Shown: piece after piece, positions 24,244-36,132 of the stretch
Position numbering within the stretch: the stretch's first letter is position 1
Layout of the letters: every line of letters starts with the position of its first letter
DNA from: Amphiura filiformis
Lineage: Eukaryota > Echinodermata > Ophiuroidea > Amphilepidida > Amphiuridae
NCBI RefSeq assembly: GCF_039555335.1
Contig: NC_092647.1
Location: forward strand, 9,989,274 to 10,053,273
Direction: 5' to 3'
DNA length: 64,000 bases
Notes under the pieces: model-generated
The model's database searches: none
The model's input: only the letters and a program-made list of their open reading frames with translations
Told to the model about the DNA's origin: nothing
Made by a program: the position numbers and the translations under genes

Positions 24244-24486
24244 TTTGATCAGCTCGTAATTGGCGGGAAATATTAGGCTTTTACCACTACGCCAAAAAGT
24301 AAACACACTTTAAGAGTCATATAGTTGACCTGTATGGTCTATATTTTTCCTGTTAAAGAATGTACACAACGTATAGGACCTAAATTAATAATTTGTGATA
24401 CTTCTGGCGAGATGTCACAAGACGATTCTCCAAATAAATATTGATTCCGCGATGTTATAAGGCCAGCCAATTACGAGCTGATCAAA
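24244..24486. mobile_element. 243-bp element with perfect 21-bp TIRs
   Basis: TTTGATCAGCTCGTAATTGG(C) at 24244-24264 and its exact complement at 24466-24486. No clear target duplication. Non-coding interior. The superfamily is unknown. Confidence 0.75.
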
Positions 24487-24565
24487 CTATATAGCTATTC
24501 CTTCAAGACATGGCAATTCAAAATAGCTAAGTTGCAAATACAGGTACTCTATACTTTCTTCCAAT

Positions 24566-24758
24566 GTGCTATTCCGGTTAAAATCCATACACCCCTATGG
24601 AAGACCTGCCCTTAATCTTCCACACAAGGGGTGTGAATTTCAAATAGGGTTACCTGAATGAGTGACATCATCATTTAAAATCTACACCCTCTCTATGGGA
24701 TATTAAGGTCATGTATTTCACAGGGGTATGTCTGTCTGTATATCAAATGGAATAGCCA
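24566..24758. mobile_element. MITE family F, copy 4
   Basis: GTGCTATTCCGGTTAAAATC at the left and ATCAAATGGAATAGCC at the right are inverted, with the family words CTTCCACACAAGGGGTGTG and AAATCTACACCCTCTCTATG inside. Confidence 0.7.
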
Positions 24759-25702
24759 AAATAATTCCTACACTGATTGCCTGATTATTTATTAATGACT
24801 GTACTAGTTCGTCCAATTCTGTTGGGAAAGAATAAAAGGAACAAGATTTCTTTGAGCAGATTTCCTATAATATCCACACACTTGGGTTTCAGTTCTCAAA
24901 AATCCTCCAATTTGGAATGTGATATGATCCAAATGCGTTCACTTTTGGGTACTTATTATGTAGCAATGACAGGCTAGATTTAAGGGCAGTTTCTTCATAC
25001 ATACCTTAATATTCCTGAAATTGTCACATATCCCATTAAAATCACAATTTTTTTCAATTTAGCAAAGATATTGGGAAAAGTTGTTCAAACAGGTAAATTT
25101 GGTTCAATTTGAAATTTTGGTATATTATTCCGGATATTATTAAGTCAAAATTACTTGGAAATTTAGACAGTATAGCCACAAGTTCACTCTCAATATACCA
25201 CTGAACTTAAAACTTGAGTACCCCCAGGATTTTAACTCATTATTTTGGCTTAAAATGAACCTCCTCTGTTAAATTACTAATTAATTTTTGGTAAAAGAAT
25301 AACAAAATTGAAATTTGAAAGAAATCGTACATTTAATACGGCTTTAATTTTCCAATTTCACATTTATTTATTTTATCAAAAGCAACTTCAAAAGAGCATT
25401 AATTTTACTCTTCACTTACAAAGATATGTCACATATCAAATTCTCTGAGTCAACATCCACAAGTTGATTGACTCGGTGTATACTCTAATGTATACGCCGT
25501 TAATATGTTCATGTACACAATTGTGCGCAAGTTGCAAGTTTTGGTAAATTGTGCAAGTTGATTCTTTTCCGAAAAGTATAATGTATTTCTTGGCATGAAT
25601 ATAGTTTATCGCATTTTTATACATGTATTAGCATTTCTATACCAATAAAATCCGTGAAAATAAAAGCACGGCAAAAATAACAGCCAATACAGAATTCATG
25701 TA
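24759..25702. other. Gene-free interval
   Basis: AT-rich. Around 25290-25345, words such as AAGAATAACAAAATTGAAAT and AAATCGTACAT are shared with about 21084-21125, so part of repeat H or a related repeat is present. Confidence 0.45.
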
Positions 25703-25912
25703 TACTGTAAAACCACTTAATTTCGCTAGGATTTAATTTCGCTAATTTCGCTAGAAGCCTTAATTCGCAAATTAAATACCCATAAATGTAACAGTTTTAC
25801 ATTGAAGTGTGCACATGAATTGCTGGATTAGCTAAATTAAATACTCACGAAAATAGTGGTCATTGGCAATTAGCGAAATTAAGTACTAGCAAAATTAAAT
25901 AGCTTTACAGTA
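25703..25912. mobile_element. Tc1-like MITE family G, copy 1
   Basis: It starts TACTGTAAAACCACTTAATT and ends with the complementary TTTACAGTA. A TA at each end fits a Tc1/mariner duplication. Two relatives lie within the ISL2EU element (55610-55762, 60429-60614). Confidence 0.75.
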
Positions 25913-26527
25913 TACTGCGCTATTTGCCTGAAGTCAATATGGATAGCAATCAGCTACAATTGGAGTCCGTATGGAAATATATGTGACAATTTTGCTGTTG
26001 TTCAAACTATTTTTAAATCCAAAATCTACATGTGGGTGAGCTTGGGTGTCTGATGATGTTTGATATGACGCAAGTACTTTATGAATTATTCCGAAAGATA
26101 AATATTATGAAAAAATACCTCTTCAAACTTGTTTTTCATTTACTAATGGGTGTCGATATCGATATTTTCTGATCTTGAATATTTTTTTAAAAATAATGTG
26201 CAAGAGATTAATTGCAGAGAGTGCAATCCTAAAATTGCACTTTGTCAGCAGGAACCTATCCAGTAAACACAAAAATGGTTTTAAAAAGTTACAAAAACAT
26301 GTCTTAGTTTTGGTCAAAATGTTTAAATAATATTTACATGCAGGGTTCTATAACGGTCATATAATGATATGAACATTTTTTTTAAATGATGTTGAATTTT
26401 TAAAATATTTTGATAACACTTAATTTTATGCTAGAATCTTTTGCATCAAGTTTAACAAAAAACAATTAAAACATTATAACAACATTTTATTGCCTCTAAA
26501 TTTTTTCAGCGAAACAATTTGTGTTTC
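25913..26527. other. Gene-free interval
   Basis: AT-rich sequence without recognised features up to the minisatellite. Confidence 0.4.
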
Positions 26528-27742
26528 TAATAAGCGCCCATGGGCCGTGACATTTCATGAAAGGTGGGTGTGCAATTTGTGTTTTCAGGGTAGTTCTAAT
26601 AAGCGCCCATGGGCGTGACATTTCATGAAAGGTGGGTGTGCAATTTGTGTTTTCAGGGTAGTTCTAATAAGCGCCCATGGGTCGTGACATTTCATGAAAG
26701 GTGGTGTGCAATTTGTGTTTTCAGGGTAGTTCTAATAAGCGCCCATGGGCGTGACATTTCATGAAAGGTGGGTGTGCAATTTGTGTTTTCAGGGTAGTTC
26801 TAATAAGCCCATGGGCCGTGACATTTCATGAAAGGTGGGTGTGCAATTTGTGTTTTCAGGGTAGTTCTAATAAGCGCCCATGGGCGTGACATTTCATGAA
26901 AGGTGGGTGTGCAATTTGTGTTTTCAGGGTAGTTCTAATAAGCGCCCATGGGCGTGACATTTCATGAAAGGTGGGTGTGCAATTTGTGTTTTCAGGGTAG
27001 TTCTAATAAGCGCCCATGGGCTGTGACATTTCATGAAAGGTGGGTGTGCAATTTGTGTTTTCAGGGTAGTTCTAATACGCGCCCATGGGCCGTGACATTT
27101 CATGAAAGGTGGGTGTGCAATTTGTGTTTTCAGGGTAGTTCTAATAAGCGCCCATGGGCGTGACATTTCATGAAAGGTGGGTGTGCAATTTGTGTTTTCA
27201 GGGTAGTTCTAATAAGCGCCCATGGGCCGTGACATTTCATGAAAGGTGGGTGTGCAATTTGTGTTTTCAGGGTAGTTCTAATAAGCGCCCATGGGCGTGA
27301 CATTTCATGAAAGGTGGGTGTGCAATTTGTGTTTTCAGGGTAGTTCTAATAAGCGCCCATGGGCGTGACATTTCATGAAAGGTGGGTGTGCAATTTGTGT
27401 TTTCAGGGTAGTTCTAATAAGCGCCCATGGGCCGTGACATTTCATGAAAGGTGGGTGTGCAATTTGTGTTTTCAGGGTAGTTCGAATAAGCGCCCATGGG
27501 CCGTGACATTTCATGAAAGGTGGGTGTGCAATTTGTGTTTTCAGGGTAGTTCTAATAAGCGCCCATGGGCCGTGACATTTCATGAAAGGTGGGTGTGCAA
27601 TTTGTGTTTTCAGGGTAGTTCTAATAAGCGCCCATGGGTCGTGACATTTCATGAAAGGTGGGTGTGCAATTTGTGTTTTCAGGGTAGTTCTAATAAGCGC
27701 CCATGGGCCGTGACATTTCATGAAAGGTGGGTGTGTATTCAG
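26528..27742 (+). repeat. Minisatellite, 18 copies of a 68/69-bp unit
   Basis: CATTTCATGAAAGG occurs 18 times at a spacing of 67-69 bp. The unit also contains GTGTGCAATTTGTGTTTTCA and CTAATAAGCGCCCATGGGC. Copies differ mainly by one C (GGGCGTG against GGGCCGTG), which toggles unit length between 68 and 69. Where several 69-bp units adjoin, long frames of a 23-residue repeat open on both strands. These are by-products of the unit length, not genes. The unit probably derives from a TIR element whose other end is seen at 27930-27980 (GGGCGCTTATTAGGAACAAT). Confidence 0.95.
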
Positions 27743-28312
27743 GGATCAATTTTTTACATTATATGACCAAAATAACACCACCCATTCCAGTTTTAGATGC
27801 GTCTATTTGCAGGAGGAATGGCTTATCATCATGAGAAATGAATTTCCTGTCCAGTCAGACCTAGGAATGATCTAACATTCTTTGCACTTAATAATGGCAA
27901 ATTTCATTGCTTTTTCATTTTGAAAATGTTGGGGGTGGGCGTTTAATAGAGACTGGGCGCTTATTAGGAACAATACGGTATGTTACGGGGCAACATTTAT
28001 ACATTATTATGTTCTCAGAATCTTCCTTCCTATACTTTGTACAGAGTTGAAGAGTCCAATATAATCAACACTTGGACTCAAAACTTGGATAGGCTCACGT
28101 TTTCCCAAAAAATTTTGTTTTCTACAATTTTTTGACCAAAACTCATTTTTGACTTGCTCATTTTTGACCAAAATCACATTTTTGACCCAAAATCACATTT
28201 TTGACCAAAATAACATTTTTTACCAAAAATCACATATTTTACCAAAAATCACATTTTTTACCAAAAGTCATGTTTTGACCAAGAAAAGATTCTGAAAACA
28301 TAATAATGATAA
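27743..28312. repeat. Gene-free interval with TTTTGACCAAAA tandem repeats
   Basis: Between about 28095 and 28285 an 18-bp unit close to TCACATTTTTGACCAAAA is repeated roughly ten times with variation. No gene is supported. Confidence 0.65.
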
Positions 28313-28462
28313 AATTGGATGGTTTTTTCACCCAATACAAAATATATTGGTCTCGCTATGAGTTTTAAAATATTGGACTCGACTTCGTCTCGTCCAATAT
28401 TTTAGAACTCATAGCTCGACCAATCAATTTGTGTATTGGGTTCAAACCATCCAATTTTATAT
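28313..28462. mobile_element. Foldback MITE, 150-bp hairpin
   Basis: AAAATTGGATGGTTTTTTCA on the left pairs with its complement on the right. Pairing continues almost to the centre (ATTGGACTCGACTT/CGTCTCGTCCAAT). The whole element can form a single hairpin. Confidence 0.8.
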
Positions 28463-30711
28463 CATTGTAGGTCTACAGGTTCTAATGTCAATTGTCCTGT
28501 TTAATTAGTTGATCAGTTGTACCTTGGTTAGTAAATATATATCACAGAAAGTAGGAATTTATCCATTTCTCAGTGTCGAATGTTAAACAAACAATGTGGT
28601 CCAAAATATTATGAAAATTGGTACAACTTGCAAATTGACCTTCAATAACTCCACAACCACAGGTCGTATAATGTACAACATATTTTTGTGATTCTCACAA
28701 TCAGAGGGATAATTTAATATGCTTTTGAGTCAAATCCAAGCATATTTAACTTTTGACCACTGGGGTCATTCCGGTGGTCATTTTGAGGATCAAAATAACC
28801 CCTTTTGTTTGATTTGGTAGATGCAAATTTGCACAGATATATGTATGCTACCACTTTTTCTCATAAATGCTTCAACCATTTTACACAATCTGCATCCCCC
28901 TTGACAAAAAGTCCACTTTACAAGGGGTGGAAATGTTTAAATATTATACCCAAGAAGGTCAGTTTGAAGGAGAAAAATAACATGGACCACTTTTTTCTGC
29001 TAAATTGTTCAAAATAGCTTGAATATTTCATTTTCAGTGGTGCTATTAAAGTTGACTTTCAGCATGTGAAGTAAAATTATTTTGGAAAAAGGTGTACATT
29101 TTGGAAATTCCCCACCTCCACACAAAATAAATCCTGGCTACAGGCCAATCAATTTGTATTGGTTTCACTGTCACTTCTGTTTTGACAGGTCAGTTTCATC
29201 TTTTGTAATTCAAGGGCAAGGCTAAAAGAAAAAGGATATTGGGTGTAAATTTAGCCAAGCTCATACAGGATATATGATGGAGATCTGTAAACACTTCCCT
29301 CAGCTATTCTATTTCATTGATTTGATTTTACATCACAAAAGATCCCCTTTAAGCATGATTTAGGAGGCTTTTTTAACAGAAAAATATTTTATACTTCACC
29401 GTCTAATTTTAGAACCAAATGATTCCTGTGCAAAACTCCAGACAGAATCTCAAATTATGCGATACAATTCTGACTTATTGTGCCCCTTGTCAACAGAGAT
29501 CTGCTTGTTCTCTGTTGACAAGGGGCAGTCTTCAGTGAACGGCTCTTTTCAGAGCCATCAGTAGGCAATGGGCGGTCTACATGTCTCATTCTTAGGTACT
29601 TTGTCCTGAAGAAGTCAGAGCTACTCCTGATGAAAGCTTGACAGTTCTAAACTTGTCTGACGGCGAACCTGCTAAAAACCCACTAATTGTTACAATTTTG
29701 ACTTTGATTACTAAATTGGGGAAATTTTCACATCTCATCATCAAATAATCAAAACCATTTGAAAATAATTGAATCACACAGATAACTTTTAAATTCTTTT
29801 CATTATTTCAAAATTTATTTTTATCTTCTTACTTATCTTCTTACTTTCTGTAAAAATTATTTAAACATAAAACAAAGTATACAAAATACAGAGATAACAG
29901 CACACACCTTTAATAAATAAATAAATAAATAAATAAACAAATTACATTAAATAAGGCATCAGACTGAAGAGTTATAGTACAATAATATGCTTCCAAGATT
30001 CAAGCATTTTAAACCCATCAAGTATATGTGTGTATGTTTCATTTAAAGATTAAAAACCAGTAAATCTCAAAAGAAAATGAAAAGTCTGTACACATGCTGT
30101 TGGCTTTACTTCTTCTTTGCTTTTCATACCATTTTGAAATAGCTATGGAGAGAGAGAAGCATGATTTTTTTTATTGCAGTTTTGATATTTTTCCACATAC
30201 TTTGTGGCCATTTTGTTTCTCAAAAAAAATATACTGAAAGAATATTAAGTGCACTTTTACACTCCTTGTGCGGTTCTGCCATATTGGATAGAGGCTAGTG
30301 ACAAACATGAAATGAGCAACTACATAATTTAACACAATGTTATATAACTTGTTCAATTCCTACTCATGTATGCTGCTAAAGTTTGTTTGGCTTCAGGTGA
30401 AAATTATTCGGATTTTTGTTACTCCGTGTGTCAACAAGGTTCCAACTTACGCTCAGCAGAATTCACATAAGCATGTGCTAGTCGCACATTACGCAACACA
30501 CAACTAGCGAAGTGCTATGCCTAACTGTGTTCATGCCATTCTATATCAATACACACTGTTATGAGTCTAATTTTTTTTTTTTATTAACCCTAACGCTCCT
30601 GAATGCTACAAAATACTACTTGATATATGCGCTGTTCGTGCATGCATCCCACGTGGTGTGATGACGCAATCGCCCTAAGTGATATATAGGCACGGTTTCG
30701 CTGGCCAGCGA
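28463..30711. other. Gene-free interval
   Basis: AT-rich. It holds the perfect hairpin at 29481-29527 and an AAAT array near 29911-29938. The segment 29600-29670 (CCTGAAGAAGTCAGAG...CTGATGA) resembles PLE-end sequence but lacks a readable protein. No gene is supported. Confidence 0.45.
29481..29527. repeat. Perfect 19-bp inverted repeat with 9-base loop
   Basis: TGCCCCTTGTCAACAGAGA is followed after nine bases by its exact reverse complement. The stem is strong relative to the AT-rich surroundings. It could be a tiny foldback element or a structured RNA. It is not followed by a T-run. Confidence 0.8.
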
Positions 30712-30920
30712 AGCCCAAGACCCGTGGCAAAGTGTCGCCGACCGAGTGTTTGGCATGCGAGGGGTCTCGGGTTCGAATCCCACCCAGAGCAAACAACTTC
30801 TCTTTCCTTCTTTTCTCTCTTTATTCTTTCCTTCTTTCCCTTCCCGTCCGCCAAAAAGCCCTTAGGCGGTTAGGGTTAAGTCGAACAAACATTAGTTCAC
30901 GGCTCTACCCTCATACTTGA
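30712..30920 (+). repeat. tRNA-derived SINE
   Basis: An A-box-like GTGGCAAAGTG (30724-30734) and a perfect B box GGTTCGAATCC (30770-30780) form a polymerase III promoter. A pyrimidine-rich body (TTTCCTTCTTTCCCTTCC) and a short tail near AAGTCGAACAAACATTAG follow. The spacing is tRNA-like but no intact cloverleaf is apparent. Confidence 0.7.
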
Positions 30921-31698
30921 TAACCATGCAATGAGCGAATTGTGTTTCCAAGATGACAATAAAAAAGATTTTTCTACATCTTGTTTTGTAGTGTAATGAA
31001 TGTGTTTCATGCATATTATTTTATGTGTAACATAATTATTGATCTTATCTACAGTAGTGCATAATTTTTGCATATTTATGTAAATTATTTCTGTGGAAAA
31101 AATTGCTGTGGAGAAAATTGCAAGGTGTTATGCAAATTTGTAAGAAATATCAATCATTGGTAATTGTGAGCCATATCATCAAAATATGGCACTAGTGAGA
31201 CAGAAACCCTCATAAGAGAGAAAATATGTAAGAAAACATAGTACTTATCAGTATTCTGTATCTGACATCAATAAAAAAATGTTATTATAATGCAAAAAAG
31301 GTTGTGAATTTTGTAATTATTTATTCTCATTTCACAACAACGTTTCCTCATTCATTAAACCTACATTTACTCTAGAATGATACCAGCAATGTAAACTAAA
31401 TCATTTGTATTTAAATACAGTACATATTGATCTTTGCCAGAGAATGGGATGACAGACAAATAACTCCATTAAATAGTTGCAGTTTGAAAGTCAAAAAGTT
31501 GAACAGCCTATATAAGTGGGGGAATTTTATGCATGAGCAATCACATCAATGACGTAGTAACGAATACCCTCTATTCCCCCATTCTCTCCTCTGTGACTTT
31601 TTTATGTATACATCTCTAAATTTATGTTGACATGTTGGGATATTTCGTATTCACACATCCCCGACTCATATTTCCCGCCAATTTAACTTCAGCTGTCT
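30921..31698. other. Gene-free interval
   Basis: AT-rich sequence with only chance reading frames. Confidence 0.4.
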
Positions 31699-31702
31699 TT
31701 AA

Positions 31703-32334
31703 GGGAAGGGGTATGAACGTTTGGACAGTATTTATTGTGGGACATTAGAGCACGTCAGACATATCGAATTGCATTCTGAATACAAAGAATGTCCTTCTGA
31801 TATCAAATAATTTTGATTTTTGCAATTTGCAATGTAATACACATTTTATGGCAAATCATTAAAAATTGATATTTTTGATATTTAACAGTTCTCGAAGTAA
31901 ACTGTATAAACCTGATGATTTATACTTAACGTGTATGTAGGTGGGATGAAAAGCTGACGAACAATTGAAAATTTTGACCTTTCGTATTGAAGATATGGAT
32001 TTTTTTTTCCCAAAACACCAAAAAAATTAGGTCTTTTTGGGAAAAAATCCATATCTTCAATATGAAAGGTCAACATTTTCAATTGATCGCCTGCTTTTCC
32101 TCCCAGCTACATACACTTTAAGACTGTATCATTAAATTTATAAAATTTACCAAAATGTGAAAAATATCAAATTTTAATAATTTGTCATAAAATGTGTATT
32201 ATATTGTGAATTTCATAAAATGGAAATTATTTGATATCAGAAAGACATTCTTCATATTCAGAATGCAATTCGATAGGTCTGATGTACTCTCATGTCCCAC
32301 AAAAAATGCTGTCGAAACGCTCATTCCAGTTCCC
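31703..32334. mobile_element. Palindromic TTAA MITE family A, copy 1
   Basis: It is flanked by TTAA (31699-31702, 32335-32338) and starts GGGAAGGGGTATGAACGTTT. Inverted similarity runs along nearly the whole 632 bp, meeting near 32020. Copies at 41004-41646 and 44836-45475 share the same ends and body. It is non-coding, with end bases GGG...CCC inside the TTAA. PiggyBac- or Kolobok-type mobilisation is inferred from the TTAA duplication. Confidence 0.9.
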
Positions 32335-32408
32335 TTAACCATGTGACTTTTTAGAGTTGGAAAGAGAAAAGCGATTTTTAAATCAAGAAGAAATGGGAGG
32401 AGATATTA

Positions 32409-32612
32409 GTCCCAAACAAAAATGTTTGGTAGACTCATAACCGGTGCGATCTTACCTTTCCGATGTTGATTAAGATACTTCTTGCATCGATCCCGAGATG
32501 CGGAAAAACCAATAGTCATTTTGTCCCACATAAATGAATAAATAACAAAAACCCCGATCCCCGAGTGGACTCACCCAATCGGTGACGTCACACACGATAA
32601 TCACCCTTATCC
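32409..32612 (+). repeat. DIRS inverted terminal repeat, left
   Basis: The segment from TAGACTCA at 32430 to about 32612 is the reverse complement of 39504-39689, including CCCCGATCCCCGAGTGGACT and TGAATAAATAACAAAAAC. The outer 21 bases (from GTCCCAAAC, 32409) have no partner in the right repeat but are copied in the internal complementary region. Confidence 0.92.
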
Positions 32613-32664
32613 GACTTGGGCAGCCCCTACTCGCCAAACTTGTAGGGGGCGGCGGGAGTCGGGA

Positions 32665-32790
32665 TAATCAACATCGGAAAGGTAAGATCGCACCGGTTAT
32701 GAGTCTACCAAACATTTTGTTTGGGACTAGACTCAGTACACCGGTCGATCTTACCGCTTCCGATGTTGATTAAGATACTTCTTGCATCAA
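32665..32790 (+). repeat. DIRS internal complementary region (circle-junction template)
   Basis: The first half (32665-32727) is the reverse complement of the element's left outer end. The second half (32728-32790) matches the reverse complement of its right outer end. The two abut at 32727/32728 (TTTGGGAC|TAGACTCA). This is the arrangement thought to template completion and circularisation of DIRS cDNA, and it fixes both element termini. The final bases diverge (CATCAACATC). Confidence 0.92.
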
Positions 32791-32993
32791 CATCTGAAAG
32801 ATCGATCTAGCAAGTAACCGACGGATGGAGGTACAAGATTGGCCAGCATCTGATAAGGATCGGGAGAGTGGGTAGCATGGTAATCGCGAGGTCAAACTAT
32901 TTCCCCCCCTCACGGCCGGAAACAGAAAGACTACGTGAACAGACAAAACCCCTGAACTGAAAGTGCAGTGGTTAAGAATAGAAACACTGGTTC

Positions 32994-33961
32994 TTACCAT
33001 GTTGGAATTCTGATGGTCCGCAAAACACCTGATACCCAACCACCATATTCTCTCCGCAGAATAGCCCTGGAGAACTTATCGCCTGGTCGTTGGTTTACGC
33101 TTTTGTAGTAAACCGTGGAAAAGGACGACGGGTTCTTCCAAGACACAGCCTGACAAATCTCTTCAATGGGGACCCCCCTATGGTAGGCCCACGAAGATGA
33201 GATAGATCTGGTTGAGTGGGCCTTGGGGCGAGCGTCTTTTGCCGCCCCCGAGTCCACCAACACCTGGACCAGCCACCGTGCCAGAGTCTGTTTAGCGGCT
33301 GGACCGTGCGGTTCTGCGTGAGTGATAAATAAGCGGTCATGAGCCCCTCTTAAGGTTTGTGTTCGGCCAAGGTAGTGCTGTAGCGCCCTCACCGGGCACC
33401 ACAACCTGTCTTCGGCTATTGACGAACCCTGCCCAATACTGGGGAGGAAGGGGGGCGAGTGTCGGAATGTACTTCGCTCATTTTTTGCAAGGAAATCCGG
33501 GCGAAGAAACAGCGTCGCTCCGTTGTTAGTAAACACGGAGGCTGACTTCGAGACTGCGTGCAACTCTGAGCAGCGCCGTCCGAAGCCAACGCCAGAAGGC
33601 CGCTTAAGAGTGACGTATTTAAGGGTCGCTTTTGACAGGGGCTCAAAGGGGACCCTTAATATACTCCAAGACTGTGTTGAGGTCCCATGGAGGACCACCT
33701 TCCTTTCGGCGGGCGCTCGTTGAACATACCGTCGAGAAGAAGACTTAGGGACCCATCTGAATTGATAGTCGACCCGTCTTCAAATCCCCGATGAATCGAG
33801 AGAATGGCTGACTTATAGTTGGCTATCGTTGCCTGCTGAAGTCCTGACCTGAACTTTTCTGTCAGAAAATCTGCCACTAGAGGCACAGGGGCTCTAGTGG
33901 GAGATGTATTTCTCTCATTGCACCATGCGTAGTAGGGAGCCAAACGCTGACTATACGTCAC
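32994..33961 (-). CDS. DIRS tyrosine recombinase (frame-broken)
   Basis: Two overlapping minus-strand frames make one recombinase. The N-terminal core-binding part lies at 33961-33656 (YSQRLAPYYAWCNERN; VADFLTEKFRSGLQQATIAN). The catalytic part lies at 33698-32994. It has the DIRS signature CPVRALQHYLGRT, then RLFIT, then HSTR (the H-x-x-R catalytic pair), the helix IEEICQAVSWKNPSSFSTVYY and the nucleophile tyrosine in STVYYKSV. The enzyme would integrate the circular DNA copy. The parts are separated by small frame changes near 33640-33700, explicable by loss of single bases in short runs. It lies directly next to the internal complementary region, as in other DIRS elements. Confidence 0.9.
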
Positions 33962-33969
33962 GGAGGGTA

Positions 33970-35980
33970 GACTCGTCTACCCCGGCGATGAGAGAAGCAG
34001 CTTCTGATGAAAAGCCTCCCTACGCCGCACGTTCCTGATAAGGGCCATGCAGCTAACTGCAGGTGCTCTAGTGGTAGACTTGGTACCTCTCCTCCGGGCA
34101 TCCGGAGTAGATTTGGTAACTCGGGGAGTACTCGCGGCTGTGCCGCTAGTAGATCCACCATCGGTCGAAACCACAGGTGTTTCGCCAGAACGGTGCTATC
34201 AGAATGACGTTGCAATCCTCCTCCCGATCTTGGTCACCACCCTTGCGAGCAGTGAGATCGGGGAAAGCGTAAGCAGTCATTCCTCCCCAGTCTCACGGAC
34301 AGAGCGTCCACGGCGAATGCCTGTGGGTCTGCGACCCTCGAGCAGTACACCGGCAGCTGATGATTGCGATGAGATGCGAACAAATCTATCGAGGGGTGGT
34401 ACATCACCTCGAAGATCGTCTGGGCGACCTGCGGAGCAAGGGACCATCCTGTAGGTCCCGACACCTTTCCTCGTGACAGATCGTCCGCGAGGATGTTGGT
34501 GACTCCCGCTATGTGCATCGCTCTCAACGTAATCTGCCTGGCCTTGCACCACCCTATCAGGCGTAGTGCGTGCAGGCACAACCGTGGTGACCTGGTGCCC
34601 CTTGTCTGTTGAGGTAGGCCACCACGGTTGTGTTGTCCGCTTGGACAACGATATGAGATCCACGATCACCTTCTCGAAATGCTGGAGAGTTCTCTCCACT
34701 GCCCAAAGTTCGAGAAGGTTGATATGGAACTCCGTCTCCGTGGCCGACCATAGGCCCGAGACTGAGTCCCCGTGGAGGTGGCCCCCCCAGCCCAGTTTTG
34801 CCGCGTCGGTCGGCACTACGTGACGCACCGCTGGTGCAGGGAACCTGACACCTTGAGTCAAATTGGGCTGATGGGTCCACCACCAGAGTTCCTCTCGCGC
34901 GATCTCCGACATCGGAACCGCGAGGGATATTGGGTGACGACTGGGCCTGTAAAAGGCTAGAAGGTGTAGTTGTATAGGCCTCATGTGAAAGCGGCAGTAC
35001 GGTACAAGGTCTACCATACTGGCCATAAGGCCCAAAACCTTCATCCATGCCACAGCGGGTGCTCCCTCTGACTCGGCCAAGAGTCGGGCACACCTCGCCA
35101 TGTTCGTCACCCTCTCGGGTGAGGGCGCCGCGATCCCCTCCTTGAGGTTGATCTGGGCCCCTAAGAATAGTGGTGTCTGCGTCGGGACCAAATTGGATTT
35201 CTTGGCGTTGATCAGAAATCCCAGGTCCCGCACCGCACGGACTACTAACTCCACGAGACACTGTGTCTCCAGTGGGGTGCGTCCGTACATGAACCAATCG
35301 CCCAGGTAGCAACACATGTTGACTCCACTGCGCTTCAGGTACGCTGCCACCGCCCTGACCAGGAGTGTAAACACTCTGGGGAGGTGGACAAGCGAATGGC
35401 AGGCATCGAAACTGGTAAGTTTGACCCTGTACCTTGAAGCGTAGAAACCTCTGATCTTGAGGTGCGATCGGAACATGCAGATATGCGTCCGAGAGATCTA
35501 GCGATGCCGCCCACATACCCTTGATGGGGCAGGCTAGCATCAAGCGAAGTCTCCATTCTGAACCTCTTGGGCCTGATGAACTCGTTCAACGGCTTGAGGT
35601 TCAGAATGGCCTCAGTCGCCGGTCTTCTTTGGAGCCAGAAAAAGTGCTCCAAAACCCCTTGGTGAAAGGGGGGTAGACCGGGACAATCGCTTGCTTCGTG
35701 AGAAGCTGAGTGACCTCTGACAGTAGTGCCCGACGCTGGGGCCGTCTGGCGGCACTACCGTGGACCTCTGAATCGTGCAGGCGCACGAGGGGGGGCTGGT
35801 AAATTCCAGGCTGTAACCCCCACTGACCACTGACAATACCCAGGCGCCCGGTGAGATGGCATGCCATCTCTGGGCGTAATGCACAGCGGCCGCCCACAGG
35901 GGAATCCCTGTGGGAAGTCCAAACCTGCCGGCATGGACTGTCGACCGCCGTGCCCTCAGGACCGATCTGGTTTGCCACCC
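33970..35980 (-). CDS. DIRS reverse transcriptase-RNase H (frame-broken)
   Basis: The domain order is read across several frames. The RT entry region with LLTKQAIVPVYPPFTKGFWS lies at about 35978-35640, and ILNLKPLNEFIRPKRFRMET at about 35590. Motif A is SLDLSDAYLHVPI (about 35490). The catalytic box reads CCYLGDWF (about 35310), where DIRS enzymes normally have two aspartates, so one metal ligand is Gly. Thumb and connection follow (LGLMASMVDLVPYCRFHMRP). RNase H has PTDAAKLGWGGHL, the Glu of INLLELWAV, QADNTTVVAYLNRQG and ADDLSRG with IDLFASHRNHQLP. At least four small frame changes occur. The enzyme makes cDNA from the element RNA. Confidence 0.9.
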
Positions 35981-36132
35981 TTAGAAGAACGGCTCTTCTT
36001 GGGGGCTTGCCATACGATCCAGCACTACTCTTGCGCTTCCCAGATTTGTTGGGAGGTGCTGGAGTAGCCTCGGGCTCGGGTGTAGTCTGTGGTGCGCGTC
36101 CTGCTGAAGCCGGAGCTGGCGCTGAAGAACGC

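Noticed and set aside
26528-27742. CRISPR array
   Set aside because: The repeat is continuous with no unique spacers, the unit is 68-69 bp, and the sequence is eukaryotic.
26948-27766. Long repeat-containing reading frames on both strands
   Set aside because: They arise because the minisatellite unit is 69 bp, a multiple of three. No start context, splice sites or domain support coding.
29607-29660. Fourth hammerhead-like motif (CTGATGA near 29632)
   Set aside because: No hairpin separates CTGATGA from a GAAA. The downstream word is GAAC and the pairing is poor. No PLE frame is present.
33970-34300. DIRS methyltransferase domain
   Set aside because: The space between RNase H and recombinase is short, and no D/N-P-P-[YF] type motif was found.
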